Of a stretch of DNA of 64,000 bases, positions 35,781 through 44,477 are shown piece after piece (positions within the stretch are counted from its first letter, which is position 1; every line of letters begins with the position of its first letter). Where the stretch lies: NCBI GenBank assembly GCA_002428965.1, contig DIYI01000009.1:1-64000 (forward strand), in the 5' to 3' direction. The notes beneath the pieces were generated by a model that was not told the origin of the DNA, made no database searches, and saw only the letters and a list, made by a program, of their open reading frames with translations. The position numbers were made by a program, and so were the translations under genes. Origin of the DNA: Jejuia sp. UBA6058. Its GTDB lineage: Bacteria > Bacteroidota > Bacteroidia > Flavobacteriales > Flavobacteriaceae.

Positions 35781-35813
35781 AAAAAGTTAAGCAATTACGC
35801 TTAACTTTTTTTA
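35781..35813 (+). terminator. Terminator after tRNA-Lys
   Basis: AAGTTAAGC (35784-35792) pairs perfectly with GCTTAACTT (35799-35807) around a 6-nt loop and is followed by a T-run. It separates tRNA-Lys from tRNA-Leu, so the latter either depends on read-through or has its own promoter. Confidence 0.8.
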
Positions 35814-35833
35814 TTTTAGCATACCTCATAAAA

Positions 35834-35917
35834 GCACACGTGGCGGAATTGGTAGACGCGCTGCCTTGAGGGGGCAGTGTCCTTATGGACGTGGAGGTTC
35901 GAATCCTCTCGTGTGCA
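35834..35917 (+). tRNA. tRNA-Leu (anticodon GAG)
   Basis: A class II tRNA with a long variable arm. The acceptor stem GCACACG (35834-35840) pairs with CGTGTGC (35910-35916). The anticodon stem CTGCC/GGCAG encloses TTGAGGG with anticodon GAG, reading CUC and CUU. The variable arm forms TGTCC-TTAT-GGAC. The T arm GAGGTTCGAATCCTC is intact. No encoded CCA. Confidence 0.96.
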
Positions 35918-35929
35918 CAAATATAAGTT

Positions 35930-36445
35930 TCAAAGCAACTGGCAATTAATTGTAATTTGTATGTCCTTTCCAATCATAAATCCACCACTAGGGCCTAACT
36001 CATAATCTTTTCTCTCTACAGTAAAAGTACCCGATACTGTGTTATTTTTAAAAACCAAAGGAATGTTTATTGTTTTTGTAACTCCGTGAAGCGTCAATGC
36101 ACCTTCAACTATATAAGCATCCTCCTTTTTTAAAATAGAATTTGAGACAAAGCAAATTTCAGGAAATTGGTCTACATCAAAGAAATCCTCTTTTTTTAAG
36201 TGCTCATCACGTTTTTCGTTATCTGTATTTACAGAATTAGCATCTAAACAAACATTAATGCCAAAGTCGGATAAGTTATTTTCATCAAACCTTATTGTTC
36301 CTGTCATACCTGTAAAAGTGCCCTCTACAGTTCTTACTTTCATATTACGCACCGCATAAGCAACATTAGAGTTATCTGAATCAATTTTCTGCGCATTTGC
36401 CCATAGAGAGCCGAACGATACTATTAGCAACATTAAATTTCTCAT
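35930..36445 (-). CDS. YceI family periplasmic protein
   Basis: A YceI-like lipocalin-fold protein thought to bind isoprenoid or other hydrophobic ligands in the periplasm. From ATG 36445 it has a signal peptide (about 1-18, ending WANAQ), giving 171 residues in all. Family features are KIDSDNSNVAYAVRNMKVRTVEGTF, summarised as the opening strands, then TGTIRFDENNLSDFGI and the repeated HGVTKTINIPLVF strand near 120. ATG 36451 is an equally possible start. The longer frame to 36514 adds residues before the signal and is unlikely. Single gene, minus strand, whose stop lies 12 bp beyond tRNA-Leu. Confidence 0.88.
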   Translation of the reverse strand: MRNLMLLIVSFGSLWANAQKIDSDNSNVAYAVRNMKVRTVEGTFTGMTGTIRFDENNLSDFGINVCLDANSVNTDNEKRDEHLKKEDFFDVDQFPEICFVSNSILKKEDAYIVEGALTLHGVTKTINIPLVFKNNTVSGTFTVERKDYELGPSGGFMIGKDIQITINCQLL

Positions 36446-36566
36446 AATCATTTCTTTCTGAATTTTATTTATAAAATTAATACAGAAGAATAATATTAAG
36501 TGTGTTGTACTCAAACCTTTTGATAAATTTAACGTATGTCAAGAGAAATAATCAAAAAAATTTAAA

Positions 36567-38807
36567 CTATTCTAAAGTATTAAGCCGATTATAATAACTT
36601 AAGTATTGTTGATTATTAGGGTAAAGTTGCATCAATTGCTTTGCAATATTTTTGGCCTTTTTAACCTGTCCTTCTTTTTGATAGAGATAAGATAAAATAT
36701 ATAACAAACTATCATTTTGTGGAACCAATTTTAAACCTTCTATAACTGTTGATTCTGCTTTTTTAAAGTCGCCAAGTTTATCGTAAAGTAAACTTAGATT
36801 ATAATAGAACCTTATATTATCAGGCATATATTTTACAGCCAGTTGCATTTGAACAATAGCTTCTTGTACCCTATTTTGTTCTGCCAACAACAATGCATAA
36901 GAATAATACGTTTGAGCGTAATCGGGCTCTTGCTCTATAATTAGTTTAAATGCCTCCTCTGCCTTTAATTGTTCTTTATTTTGATAATATAAATTAGCCA
37001 AATTGGTACGAATCATATTGTTTCTATCATCCACTTCTAAAGCCTTTTCGTACCATAGTATAGCATTATTAACATCGCCCTGTTTCAAATAAAACAAAGC
37101 TTTTTTTGCTCTTCCCCCAGAAAAATCTGCTGTAACCTCCAGATGCGTATTAAATTCCTTCTCCACATTCTCATACGCTGCCTTATATGTTTCTGGAATT
37201 TGCAACTTATTTAAACCGGCAATAGCCAAAAAAGCTTTTATTCTTACTGTTCTTTTTTCATCGTTTAAAAGCGGTAAAAAGTTGTTTAAGTAATTTGAAG
37301 AATTAACGTCATTTAACGCGTCAATGGTTGCACCTCTTACCAATGCTGATTCATCATTTAAAAAAGACAACATTTTAGTTACAGCTACGTCGTCATAATA
37401 ATTGGACATACTCCTTACAGCAGAGGCTCTGGCAATTTCGGGATAAATCGTGTCCGAAGAAAGCTCGTAAAGTTTTTCAAACCCGTGCGGATCTCCTTTT
37501 AAACCAGGTGCTAAAAGTTCCGAGAAATGCTTGTCTGCAGGTTCACCATGTGTTTCTTTATAGTTTTCCCATGCCCATTCGTCATCCTTGTCGCTATGGC
37601 ACTGAGTACAAGCATTTGGGCTTCCATATTTTAAACTTAAATCTGGACGAGGAATTCTAAAACTATGATCTCTTCTATAATCATTTCCCATGTATATTTT
37701 TCCTGTCATATGACAATTGATACATTTTGAACCCTCTGAATTATCAGTATGAAAATGATGCATTGTTGTATCATATGTTTTAGGCTCATGACATTGGGCA
37801 CAAAGTTGATTTCCTTCAAATCTCAACTTTAAAGAATGTGGGTTATGACAATTGGTGCATGTAACGTTGTTTTGATACATTTTACTTTGAAGAAAAGAGC
37901 CATAAACATACACCTCATCTAAAATTTGTCCATCAGGATGATAAAGATTATTCGCAATTAATTGCGGGAAATAATGATCTAAAAAAGTACCTTCAAAATT
38001 ATAAAACTCTGAAAATTGTTCGCGCCTTACATGACATCTGGCACATTGGTCTACCAAATCCTTTGGAGTGGTACCTAGGGTCATCTTCAAATCTCCATTA
38101 GATTTATAACTATCGCCTAATTTCTCCACCCGTTCAACATGAGCTTTTCCTGGACCGTGACACGCCTCACAACTAACATTTATCAAAGCATATTTAGTTT
38201 CATAAGAATGTGTGTCTATATTGTAGTTCTTCCTAACGTTCGTTGAGTGGCAATCGGCGCACATATTGTTCCAATTTAACCCACCTCTAGACCAATGCAA
38301 CCATTCGGAATGCACCACTTTAAAATCTGGATATAAATCGAACCATTTATTTTTTTCTGTATCCCAAGCAGTTCTTAAACATTGATAATGACCATCAGGA
38401 AACTTCACAATATACTGTTGTAAAGGTTCCACTCCAAAAGTATATTCTATCTTAAAATCATGATACCTTCCATCACGACCTTCTGTATTAATAAAAAATA
38501 AACTATCCTTTTTGAAGAATCGCGATGTTATCCCTTGACTTTTAAAACTTGAATTATTAAAATCGCCAAGTACTGTTGTAGCCGAAGCAACTTGCATTGC
38601 TTTATCATGATGAGAGCCTTTCCAATCTTTAAACTGTTCTTGATGACAAGAGGCACAAGCTTGATCTCCTAAAAAGTGATTGTCTGGAATTTTATCAGTT
38701 GAAATAACACCGTTTTTGTTAATTTTCTGAATATCAACATATTCAGGTTTCTCCTTTTTGCATGAAAAACACACTAAAAGTGTTAAAAAAAAGAAAGAAA
38801 CGCGCAT
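36567..38807 (-). CDS. Octaheme cytochrome c lipoprotein with HEAT and TPR repeats
   Basis: A 746-residue protein with a lipoprotein signal (C16, LVCFSC) and eight CxxCH haem-binding motifs: CASCH (C51), then CADCH, CEACH, CARCH, CTNCH, CAQCH, CINCH and CTQCH, all in the first about 400 residues. This resembles cytochrome c554/hydroxylamine-oxidoreductase-related multihaem proteins. A short helical, HEAT-like region (about 440-540) follows, then TPR repeats (about 590-740) such as AILWYEKALEVDDRNNMIRT. It should be an electron carrier or redox enzyme in the periplasm or on the outer membrane, with the TPRs binding a partner. It is a lone gene, with no cytochrome maturation genes nearby. Confidence 0.85.
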   Translation of the reverse strand: MRVSFFFLTLLVCFSCKKEKPEYVDIQKINKNGVISTDKIPDNHFLGDQACASCHQEQFKDWKGSHHDKAMQVASATTVLGDFNNSSFKSQGITSRFFKKDSLFFINTEGRDGRYHDFKIEYTFGVEPLQQYIVKFPDGHYQCLRTAWDTEKNKWFDLYPDFKVVHSEWLHWSRGGLNWNNMCADCHSTNVRKNYNIDTHSYETKYALINVSCEACHGPGKAHVERVEKLGDSYKSNGDLKMTLGTTPKDLVDQCARCHVRREQFSEFYNFEGTFLDHYFPQLIANNLYHPDGQILDEVYVYGSFLQSKMYQNNVTCTNCHNPHSLKLRFEGNQLCAQCHEPKTYDTTMHHFHTDNSEGSKCINCHMTGKIYMGNDYRRDHSFRIPRPDLSLKYGSPNACTQCHSDKDDEWAWENYKETHGEPADKHFSELLAPGLKGDPHGFEKLYELSSDTIYPEIARASAVRSMSNYYDDVAVTKMLSFLNDESALVRGATIDALNDVNSSNYLNNFLPLLNDEKRTVRIKAFLAIAGLNKLQIPETYKAAYENVEKEFNTHLEVTADFSGGRAKKALFYLKQGDVNNAILWYEKALEVDDRNNMIRTNLANLYYQNKEQLKAEEAFKLIIEQEPDYAQTYYSYALLLAEQNRVQEAIVQMQLAVKYMPDNIRFYYNLSLLYDKLGDFKKAESTVIEGLKLVPQNDSLLYILSYLYQKEGQVKKAKNIAKQLMQLYPNNQQYLSYYNRLNTLE

Positions 38808-38961
38808 TATTTATAAAGAATAAATATGATAGAAAAACTTTAGTTGCGGATTACCAAAAATACTTAATAGTGCTAGAAATAACAAGGGATTTGACAATAA
38901 AAGAACAAATAAAAAGAAGATAAATTTTTCTTGTTTTCTTATAACTGGAGCTGATTCATGG

Positions 38962-38977
38962 ATTAACTTTTGTTAAT
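38962..38977. promoter_or_regulatory. ATTAAC-N4-GTTAAT inverted repeat at the carH promoter
   Basis: ATTAAC (38962-38967), TTTT, GTTAAT (38972-38977) is a perfect six-plus-six inverted repeat that overlaps the -33 element of the carH promoter. That is the usual place for a repressor site. Auto-repression by the CarH-like protein is a reasonable inference. Confidence 0.5.
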
Positions 38978-39003
38978 TTTACAAAAATTCTGTCTTATTT
39001 TTG
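38970..39003 (+). promoter_or_regulatory. Promoter of the CarH-like regulator gene
   Basis: TTG (38970-38972) and TATTTTTG (38996-39003) are separated by 23 nt, at the long end of the accepted range. The -7 box is a perfect TAnnTTTG. The start codon is 52 nt downstream. Confidence 0.5.
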
Positions 39004-39054
39004 CGGATTTTAGATAATCTATTCGTAATTTTGTTTAATGAAAGAGAGAAATTA

Positions 39055-39960
39055 ATGAACAATATTCGTGTAAATTTTAGCATAAAGGATTTAGAGAACC
39101 TTACAGGTATAAAGGCGCATACTATACGGATATGGGAGAAGCGGTACAATTTATTAGAGCCAAACCGCAGCGAAACCAATATAAGAAACTATAGTTTAGG
39201 CAGTCTTCAAAAGTTGCTTAACATATCTTTTTTAAACAATAGTGGTTATAAAATATCGAAAATAGCACAACTGCGTGAGGAAGAAATTCCAATTAAGGTT
39301 AGAGAAATAGCATCCAGAGCCAAGGTTGAAGATCATGCCATTAATGCGCTTAAGTTGGCAATGCTTAATTTCGATCAGGTTCTCTTTTACAATACTTACA
39401 ATAATCTAATAGGCAGTAAAACATTCAGTGAAGTTTTCTACGATGTGTTTTTGCCTCTTCTTAATGAGATTGGTTTGCTATGGCAAACTGATACCATTAC
39501 TCCAGCTCATGAGCATTTTCTAACTTCTCATATGAAGCAGAAGATACTATTGAATATTGAACGTCTTCAAAGTTTAGAACCTAAACCAGACTCAAGATCG
39601 TTCATCTTATTTTTGCCAGATAACGAGGTGCATGATATTGGTCTTTTATTTATAAACTACCAATTAAGGAGCAAAGGTTATCATACTATCTTTTTAGGCG
39701 AAAGTGTGCCTATGGATAGTCTTGAAAGTGTATTAGAATTTTTTAATGAAATTACATTTATATCTTACTTTACAGTAAATCCTGAAGTTGCTGAAATCCC
39801 GAATTATATTAAAGATTTTAGCGAATTATTACTTAGAGATGAAAAAACCAAATTAATTCTATTAGGCCCTAAATTAATATCTCTTGATGAAGCGTCATTC
39901 GAACTGCCCGAACGTGTTAAACTCTATGATTCCATAGAAAACTTAGTTAAAGATTTATAA
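39055..39960 (+). CDS. CarH-like B12-dependent MerR regulator
   Basis: DNA-binding regulator expected to repress carotenoid genes in the dark and release DNA on illumination. An N-terminal MerR helix-turn-helix (about 7-72) has IKAHTIRIWEKRYNLLEPNR. A four-helix-bundle domain contains LWQTDTITPAHEHFLTSHM: W143, E153 and H154 fit the W-x9-EH signature of CarH photoreceptors. The B12-binding domain follows (about 180-300), with the E-x-H-x-x-G cobalamin motif NEVHDIG (H193). The 301-residue start at ATG 39055 is preceded by AAAGAGAGAA; a frame opening at 39001 is longer but not conserved-looking. It lies 42 nt upstream of crtI, in the same direction. Confidence 0.85.
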   Translation: MNNIRVNFSIKDLENLTGIKAHTIRIWEKRYNLLEPNRSETNIRNYSLGSLQKLLNISFLNNSGYKISKIAQLREEEIPIKVREIASRAKVEDHAINALKLAMLNFDQVLFYNTYNNLIGSKTFSEVFYDVFLPLLNEIGLLWQTDTITPAHEHFLTSHMKQKILLNIERLQSLEPKPDSRSFILFLPDNEVHDIGLLFINYQLRSKGYHTIFLGESVPMDSLESVLEFFNEITFISYFTVNPEVAEIPNYIKDFSELLLRDEKTKLILLGPKLISLDEASFELPERVKLYDSIENLVKDL

Positions 39961-39971
39961 AATATTTCTTT

Positions 39972-40003
39972 TTGTTTAACTTTTATTTATATTTGTTAAA
40001 CAA
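39972..40003. promoter_or_regulatory. TTGTTTAAC / GTTAAACAA inverted repeat over the crtI start
   Basis: TTGTTTAAC (39972-39980) and GTTAAACAA (39995-40003) are perfect nine-base inverted repeats separated by 14 nt. The spacer contains TATATTTG (39988-39995), a perfect -7 box. The right arm reaches the A of the crtI ATG. A CarH-like regulator sitting here would block the crt operon directly. Transcription from this box would begin at or within a few nt of the start codon, suggesting a leaderless mRNA. No TTG sits at the normal -33 distance, so promoter strength is uncertain. Confidence 0.5.
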
Positions 40004-41460
40004 TGAAGAAATCAATTGCAATAATAGGCTCTGGATTCTCCAGTTTATCGGCTAGTTGTTATTTAAAACAGTACGGTTACGACGTTACAGTTTTTGAAAA
40101 AAATTGCACTGTTGGTGGTAGAGCAAGACAGCTTATAAAAGACGGCTTTACCTTTGATATTGGCCCCAGCTGGTATTGGATGCCAGACATTTTTGAAAAG
40201 TTCTTCAACGACTTTGGAAAAAGTACATCAGATTACTATCAATTAGACAAGTTGAGTCCCGCATATAAGATCTTCTTCAAAGATGAGGTGATTACCATAG
40301 GTGATACTATGGACAAAATTTGCACTGAATTCGAGCGCATTGAACCAGGTAGTTCTATACCTCTTAGAAAATTTATTGACAAAGCAGCTACAAATTATGA
40401 TATAGCTATCAATAAAGTGGTTTTAAAACCAGGACTATCTCCTTTTGAACTGGTTACTCCTGAAACTGCTACAAGGGTAGATCAGTTCTTTAAGACCATC
40501 AGTGGCGATGTTAGAAAGAAATTTAAAAACCCTAAGTTAATTTCAACTTTAGAGTTCCCAGTTTTATTCTTAGGAGCAAAACCAAGCAACACACCCTCTT
40601 TCTATAGCTTTATGAACTACGCCGATTTTGGCCTGGGTACATGGCATCCAAAAGGCGGCATGTATGAGGTTATTAAAGCCATGAAAGCTTTAGCAGAATC
40701 GTTAGGCGTTCAAATATTTACAGATAGTTCCGTACAAAAAATACATGTAGACAATAGTGAAGCTCAAGCTATTAATGTTAACGGTACAATTAAAAATTTT
40801 GATATTGTATTGAGTGGTGCTGATTATCATCATTCTGAAACACTGCTAGATGTAAAATACAGGCAATATTCAGAAGATTACTGGGATAAAAAAACATTCG
40901 CACCATCTTCACTTTTATTTTATGTTGGGTTTGATAAGAAACTAAAAAGTATTGAGCATCATAATCTTTTCTTCGATACAAGTTTTGAAACACATGCAGA
41001 AGAAATTTATGATACACCGCAATGGCCTAAGGAACCACTCTTTTATGCCAATTTTCCATCGGTAACGGATGCATCAATGGCACCAAAAAATTGTGAGACA
41101 GGATTCTTTTTAATTCCGATAGCCCCTGGTATCGAGGATACTAATGAAATTAGAGCCCAATACTTTGATATTATCATCTCAAGATTTGAAAAATTAACCA
41201 ACCAATCTGTAACAAATAATATTATCTTTAAAGAGTCCTTTTGCGTAAAAGACTTTATAAAAGAATATAATTCTTATAAAGGTAACGCTTACGGAATGGC
41301 AAACACACTTTCCCAAACTGCCTTTCTAAGACCTAAGTTAAAAAGTAAAAAAGTAAAGAATTTATACTTTACTGGTCAACTCACGGTTCCTGGACCTGGA
41401 GTGCCGCCTTCGCTAATTTCGGGAAAATTAGTGGCTCAACTTATTAAAAAACATCATTGA
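40003..41460 (+). CDS. crtI: Phytoene desaturase CrtI
   Basis: FAD-dependent membrane-associated enzyme that desaturates phytoene to lycopene. At 485 residues it has the expected length. The N-terminal dinucleotide-binding motif reads IAIIGSGFSSLSASCYL (about 5-21), followed by GGRARQ and FDIGPSWYWMPDIFE. The C-terminal CrtI signature TGQLTVPGPGVPPSLISGK is complete. It is the first structural gene of the crtI-crtB-crtZ-crtY run and follows the CarH-like gene by 42 nt. The gene order favours co-regulation by that protein. Confidence 0.95.
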   Translation: MKKSIAIIGSGFSSLSASCYLKQYGYDVTVFEKNCTVGGRARQLIKDGFTFDIGPSWYWMPDIFEKFFNDFGKSTSDYYQLDKLSPAYKIFFKDEVITIGDTMDKICTEFERIEPGSSIPLRKFIDKAATNYDIAINKVVLKPGLSPFELVTPETATRVDQFFKTISGDVRKKFKNPKLISTLEFPVLFLGAKPSNTPSFYSFMNYADFGLGTWHPKGGMYEVIKAMKALAESLGVQIFTDSSVQKIHVDNSEAQAINVNGTIKNFDIVLSGADYHHSETLLDVKYRQYSEDYWDKKTFAPSSLLFYVGFDKKLKSIEHHNLFFDTSFETHAEEIYDTPQWPKEPLFYANFPSVTDASMAPKNCETGFFLIPIAPGIEDTNEIRAQYFDIIISRFEKLTNQSVTNNIIFKESFCVKDFIKEYNSYKGNAYGMANTLSQTAFLRPKLKSKKVKNLYFTGQLTVPGPGVPPSLISGKLVAQLIKKHH

Positions 41461-41462
41461 CT

Positions 41463-42302
41463 ATGAAAGCTTTATTTGATACCGTTTCCTATAACTGCAG
41501 TAAAATTGTAACAAAAAGTTACAGCACATCCTTTTCGCTGGCAACTAAAATGTTGTCCAATTCAATACGAATGCACATTTATAATATTTATGGTTTCGTT
41601 CGATTTGCTGATGAAATAGTAGACACATTCCATGATTATAATAAAGAAGAATTATTTGATAATTTCACACAAGATTTAGAAAAAGCTCTGAAACATAAAA
41701 TAAGTTTAAATCCCATTTTAAACTCGTTTCAATATACCTATCATACATTCAATATAGATAAAAGTTTAGTGGATGCTTTTATGAAAAGTATGCGTCTAGA
41801 TCTTACTAAAAAAGATTACATGTCGGATGAAGAATATAAAGAATACATTTATGGGTCGGCTGATGTTGTTGGGTTAATGTGTTTAAAGGTTTTTGTTAAG
41901 GGTGATGAAGCTAAATACAATGAATTAAAAGATATGGCCATGTCATTAGGGTCTGCCTTTCAAAAAGTGAACTTCCTAAGAGATATTAAGGCAGATTTTG
42001 ATCAGTTAGATAGAAGTTACTTCCCAAATGTAGATTTGAATAATTTGGACGAAAATTCAAAGCAACAAATCATTGATGATATTGAAAGCGATTTTGCTCA
42101 AGGCTTAAATGGTATTAAAAAATTACCAATGGAAGCTAAATTTGGTGTGTTTATGGCATACCGATACTACAGTCAATTACTTAAAAAACTCAAGAAAACT
42201 CCTGCTTTACAAATTAAAGATACACGTATTAGAGTTTCAAATCCTAAAAAAATTGAACTTTTAGCGCGTAGTTATGTAAAATATCAATTAAATTTGATGT
42301 AA
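41463..42302 (+). CDS. crtB: Phytoene synthase CrtB
   Basis: Condenses two geranylgeranyl diphosphates to phytoene, the first committed carotenoid step. The two aspartate motifs are RFADEIVD (D50-D54) and NFLRDIKADFD (near 169). The 279-residue start at ATG 41463 lies 2 nt after the crtI stop; a TTG two codons earlier (41457) would overlap crtI and is less likely. All expected helices are present, with YFPNVDL after the second motif. A GGPP synthase gene is not in the window. Confidence 0.95.
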   Translation: MKALFDTVSYNCSKIVTKSYSTSFSLATKMLSNSIRMHIYNIYGFVRFADEIVDTFHDYNKEELFDNFTQDLEKALKHKISLNPILNSFQYTYHTFNIDKSLVDAFMKSMRLDLTKKDYMSDEEYKEYIYGSADVVGLMCLKVFVKGDEAKYNELKDMAMSLGSAFQKVNFLRDIKADFDQLDRSYFPNVDLNNLDENSKQQIIDDIESDFAQGLNGIKKLPMEAKFGVFMAYRYYSQLLKKLKKTPALQIKDTRIRVSNPKKIELLARSYVKYQLNLM

Positions 42303-42306
42303 GACT

Positions 42307-42756
42307 ATGCAAACATTCACTTGGATATCGGCTTTTTTAGGAGCCTTCTGTATTATGGAATTTATGGCCTGGGCAACACACAAATATGTGATGCACGGTT
42401 TTTTATGGAGTTTACACAAAGACCACCATCATAAGGAACATGATAGTTGGTTTGAGCGCAACGATTTGTTTTTTATTTTTTATGCGGTTGTAAGTATTGT
42501 TTTTGTGCGTCTTTGGGTAAATGGCGTTTTGTGGGTTGGTTTACCAATTGCTATTGGCATTTTTACCTATGGAGTGTGCTATTTTATTGTGCACGACATT
42601 TTTATACATCAGCGTTTTAAAATGTTTAGGAACGCCAATAATTGGTATTCTAAAGGTATCAGAAGAGCACATAAAATTCACCACAAAAATATTGGAAAAG
42701 CAGATAGCGAATGCTTCGGGATGCTCTTTGTTCCATTTAAATACTTCAAAAAATAA
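42307..42756 (+). CDS. crtZ: Beta-carotene hydroxylase CrtZ
   Basis: Di-iron membrane hydroxylase that converts beta-carotene through cryptoxanthin to zeaxanthin. All four histidine clusters of the family are visible in 149 residues: HKYVMH (H25, H30), HKDHHH (H37-H42), HDIFIHQ and HKIHHKN. Three to four hydrophobic helices separate them. It begins 4 nt after crtB. No ketolase (crtW) is nearby, so zeaxanthin is the likely end product. Confidence 0.95.
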   Translation: MQTFTWISAFLGAFCIMEFMAWATHKYVMHGFLWSLHKDHHHKEHDSWFERNDLFFIFYAVVSIVFVRLWVNGVLWVGLPIAIGIFTYGVCYFIVHDIFIHQRFKMFRNANNWYSKGIRRAHKIHHKNIGKADSECFGMLFVPFKYFKK

Positions 42757-42765
42757 ATAACGGGA

Positions 42766-43908
42766 ATGGAAACACATTCCCATTTTGATTACGTCATTGT
42801 TGGCAATGGTTTAGCAGGTTTACAGCTAGCATTAAGAATGGCTGCCGATAGTTTTTTTTATGATAAAACTATTGCCTTAATTGATCCCTGCGAAAAAAAA
42901 GAGAATGATAAAACTTGGAGTTTTTGGGAAAAAGAGACTTCAAGATGGACCTCTATTTTAAACAAAACCTGGAAAAATGCTAGTATTTTTTCTTCAAAAA
43001 AAACAATCGATTTACAACTCGAACCTTACAACTACAAATCCATAAGAGCTCTAGATTTCTACAATCATGCTAAATCAGAATTAAAAAATAAAGAGAATTT
43101 TAAATTTATAATTGATAAGGTAGAATCTATTTCAGAGGATACAGAAATTACCATAAAAACTTCAAAAGATAGTTATACAGCTTTACATGTTTTTGATAGT
43201 AGAATTCCAGAATCATTTCATTCAGACACAAAAAGTATAAAAATCAATCAGCATTTTAAAGGGATTGTGATTAAAACAAAAAATGATGTTTTTGATGAAG
43301 ATAATTTTACGATGATGGATTATCGTTTGAAAGATGGGGAGCAAACCACATTTATGTACGTACTACCGTTTTCCAAAAACCAAGCCCTAATTGAGTTCAC
43401 CTATTTTACAGAGCAAGTTGTAGAAGAAATTGTTTATGACAGGTTCATCAAACAATATATCAAAACTTACCTGAAGCTTGACACTTATGAAGTTATAGAA
43501 GCGGAACAGGGTAATATACCCATGACAACCTTTGACTTTGCAAAGCTCAACACCAAAAATGTCACAAAAATTGGTACTGGTGGTGGTTGGGTAAAGCCTT
43601 CAACAGGGTACTCATTCAAAAATACAGAGAATAAGATCTCAAAAGTTATTGAAAACATTAAGTTGGGAAAAACGCCATCTGACAACATATTCAAATCTAA
43701 ATACAAATTCTACGACAAAGTATTTCTACTAGTGCTAAAGGATGAAAATCATAAAGGGGAATGGATTTTTCAGCAGTTTTATGATAAAAATAGTACTGAG
43801 ACGATGTTCCGCTTTTTAGATGAAGAATCCACTTTTTTTGAAGAGTTAAAAATTATGTGGTCTTTGTTTTCTTGGAGTTTTATTAGGGCATTTTTTAAGA
43901 CGTTGTAA
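42766..43908 (+). CDS. crtY: Lycopene beta-cyclase CrtY
   Basis: Cyclises lycopene to beta-carotene. The N-terminal FAD/NAD-binding motif is YVIVGNGLAGLQLAL (about 9-23). Then comes KTWSFWEK (near 50), and a central segment IEAEQGNIPMTTF and GTGGGWVKPSTGYSFKN near 250-280 typical of CrtY/CrtL-type cyclases. Length 380 is normal. It is the last gene of the crt operon, beginning 9 nt after crtZ, and it converges on the tlpA-like gene with only 5 bp between them. Confidence 0.93.
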   Translation: METHSHFDYVIVGNGLAGLQLALRMAADSFFYDKTIALIDPCEKKENDKTWSFWEKETSRWTSILNKTWKNASIFSSKKTIDLQLEPYNYKSIRALDFYNHAKSELKNKENFKFIIDKVESISEDTEITIKTSKDSYTALHVFDSRIPESFHSDTKSIKINQHFKGIVIKTKNDVFDEDNFTMMDYRLKDGEQTTFMYVLPFSKNQALIEFTYFTEQVVEEIVYDRFIKQYIKTYLKLDTYEVIEAEQGNIPMTTFDFAKLNTKNVTKIGTGGGWVKPSTGYSFKNTENKISKVIENIKLGKTPSDNIFKSKYKFYDKVFLLVLKDENHKGEWIFQQFYDKNSTETMFRFLDEESTFFEELKIMWSLFSWSFIRAFFKTL

Positions 43909-43913
43909 TACTA

Positions 43914-44474
43914 CTATTCTAGTAATTTATTTATGGTTTCTCTTACAGTATCGGAATTCCAGTTGGCAGCTCCAGTTTTATCAATAACGATATTACCTTT
44001 TACATCTATCAAAAATGTTCTTGGAATCTCATCAATTTCAAGTCCTTCAGGGTAATAGTTCAATGGTGTATATACGGGCAAAGTATAGCCTTTCTTCTGT
44101 AAAAACTCAGTAACTACAGCTTTATCTTCATTAGACACAAATACAAATTCAACTTTGTCCTTATAATCTTCATACAATGCTTGCATACTAGACATTTCGG
44201 CGATACATGGTGGACACCAAGTAGCCCAAAAATTAATCAAAACTACTTTTCCTTTTAAATTTCGAAAATCTAAAATGGCATCCGTATCGGATTTTAAAGC
44301 CCACTTATAATCTGTTAACTGTTTTTGTTCTGAAGCATCTTCTATTGACGGAGTAAGAAGTGCTAATCCTTTATGTAAAAACACTTGAATTGGTAATCTT
44401 GTTTGTGGTATAAGGAATAGACCAATAACCACTAAGAATATTAAATTTCTAAGTCTTTCTTTAGTAGAAGCCAT
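43914..44474 (-). CDS. TlpA/ResA-like membrane-anchored thioredoxin
   Basis: A 186-residue protein with one N-terminal membrane anchor (about 9-25) and an extracytoplasmic thioredoxin domain (about 55-180). The redox-active site is WCPPC (C87, C90), with the cis-proline in EIPRTFLID near 147. Such proteins reduce or keep open disulfides of periplasmic proteins, often for cytochrome c maturation. The mazG gene lies 3 nt upstream, so the two are co-transcribed. A direct link to the octaheme cytochrome is plausible but unproven. Confidence 0.88.
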   Translation of the reverse strand: MASTKERLRNLIFLVVIGLFLIPQTRLPIQVFLHKGLALLTPSIEDASEQKQLTDYKWALKSDTDAILDFRNLKGKVVLINFWATWCPPCIAEMSSMQALYEDYKDKVEFVFVSNEDKAVVTEFLQKKGYTLPVYTPLNYYPEGLEIDEIPRTFLIDVKGNIVIDKTGAANWNSDTVRETINKLLE

Positions 44475-44477
44475 TTG

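Noticed and set aside
35776..35973. A 65-codon minus-strand frame across tRNA-Leu
   Set aside because: It overlaps a well-folded tRNA gene and a terminator; tRNA-derived frames like this are common artefacts.
36451..36514. YceI start upstream at 36514
   Set aside because: The extra 21 residues precede a complete signal peptide, so a start at 36445 or 36451 is better.
39001..39960. Longer start for the CarH-like protein at 39001
   Set aside because: It would lie within the -7 box of the promoter and adds 18 residues not typical of the MerR N terminus.
41457..41462. TTG start two codons upstream for crtB
   Set aside because: It would overlap crtI by 4 bp and adds only MT; the ATG at 41463 gives a normal family start.
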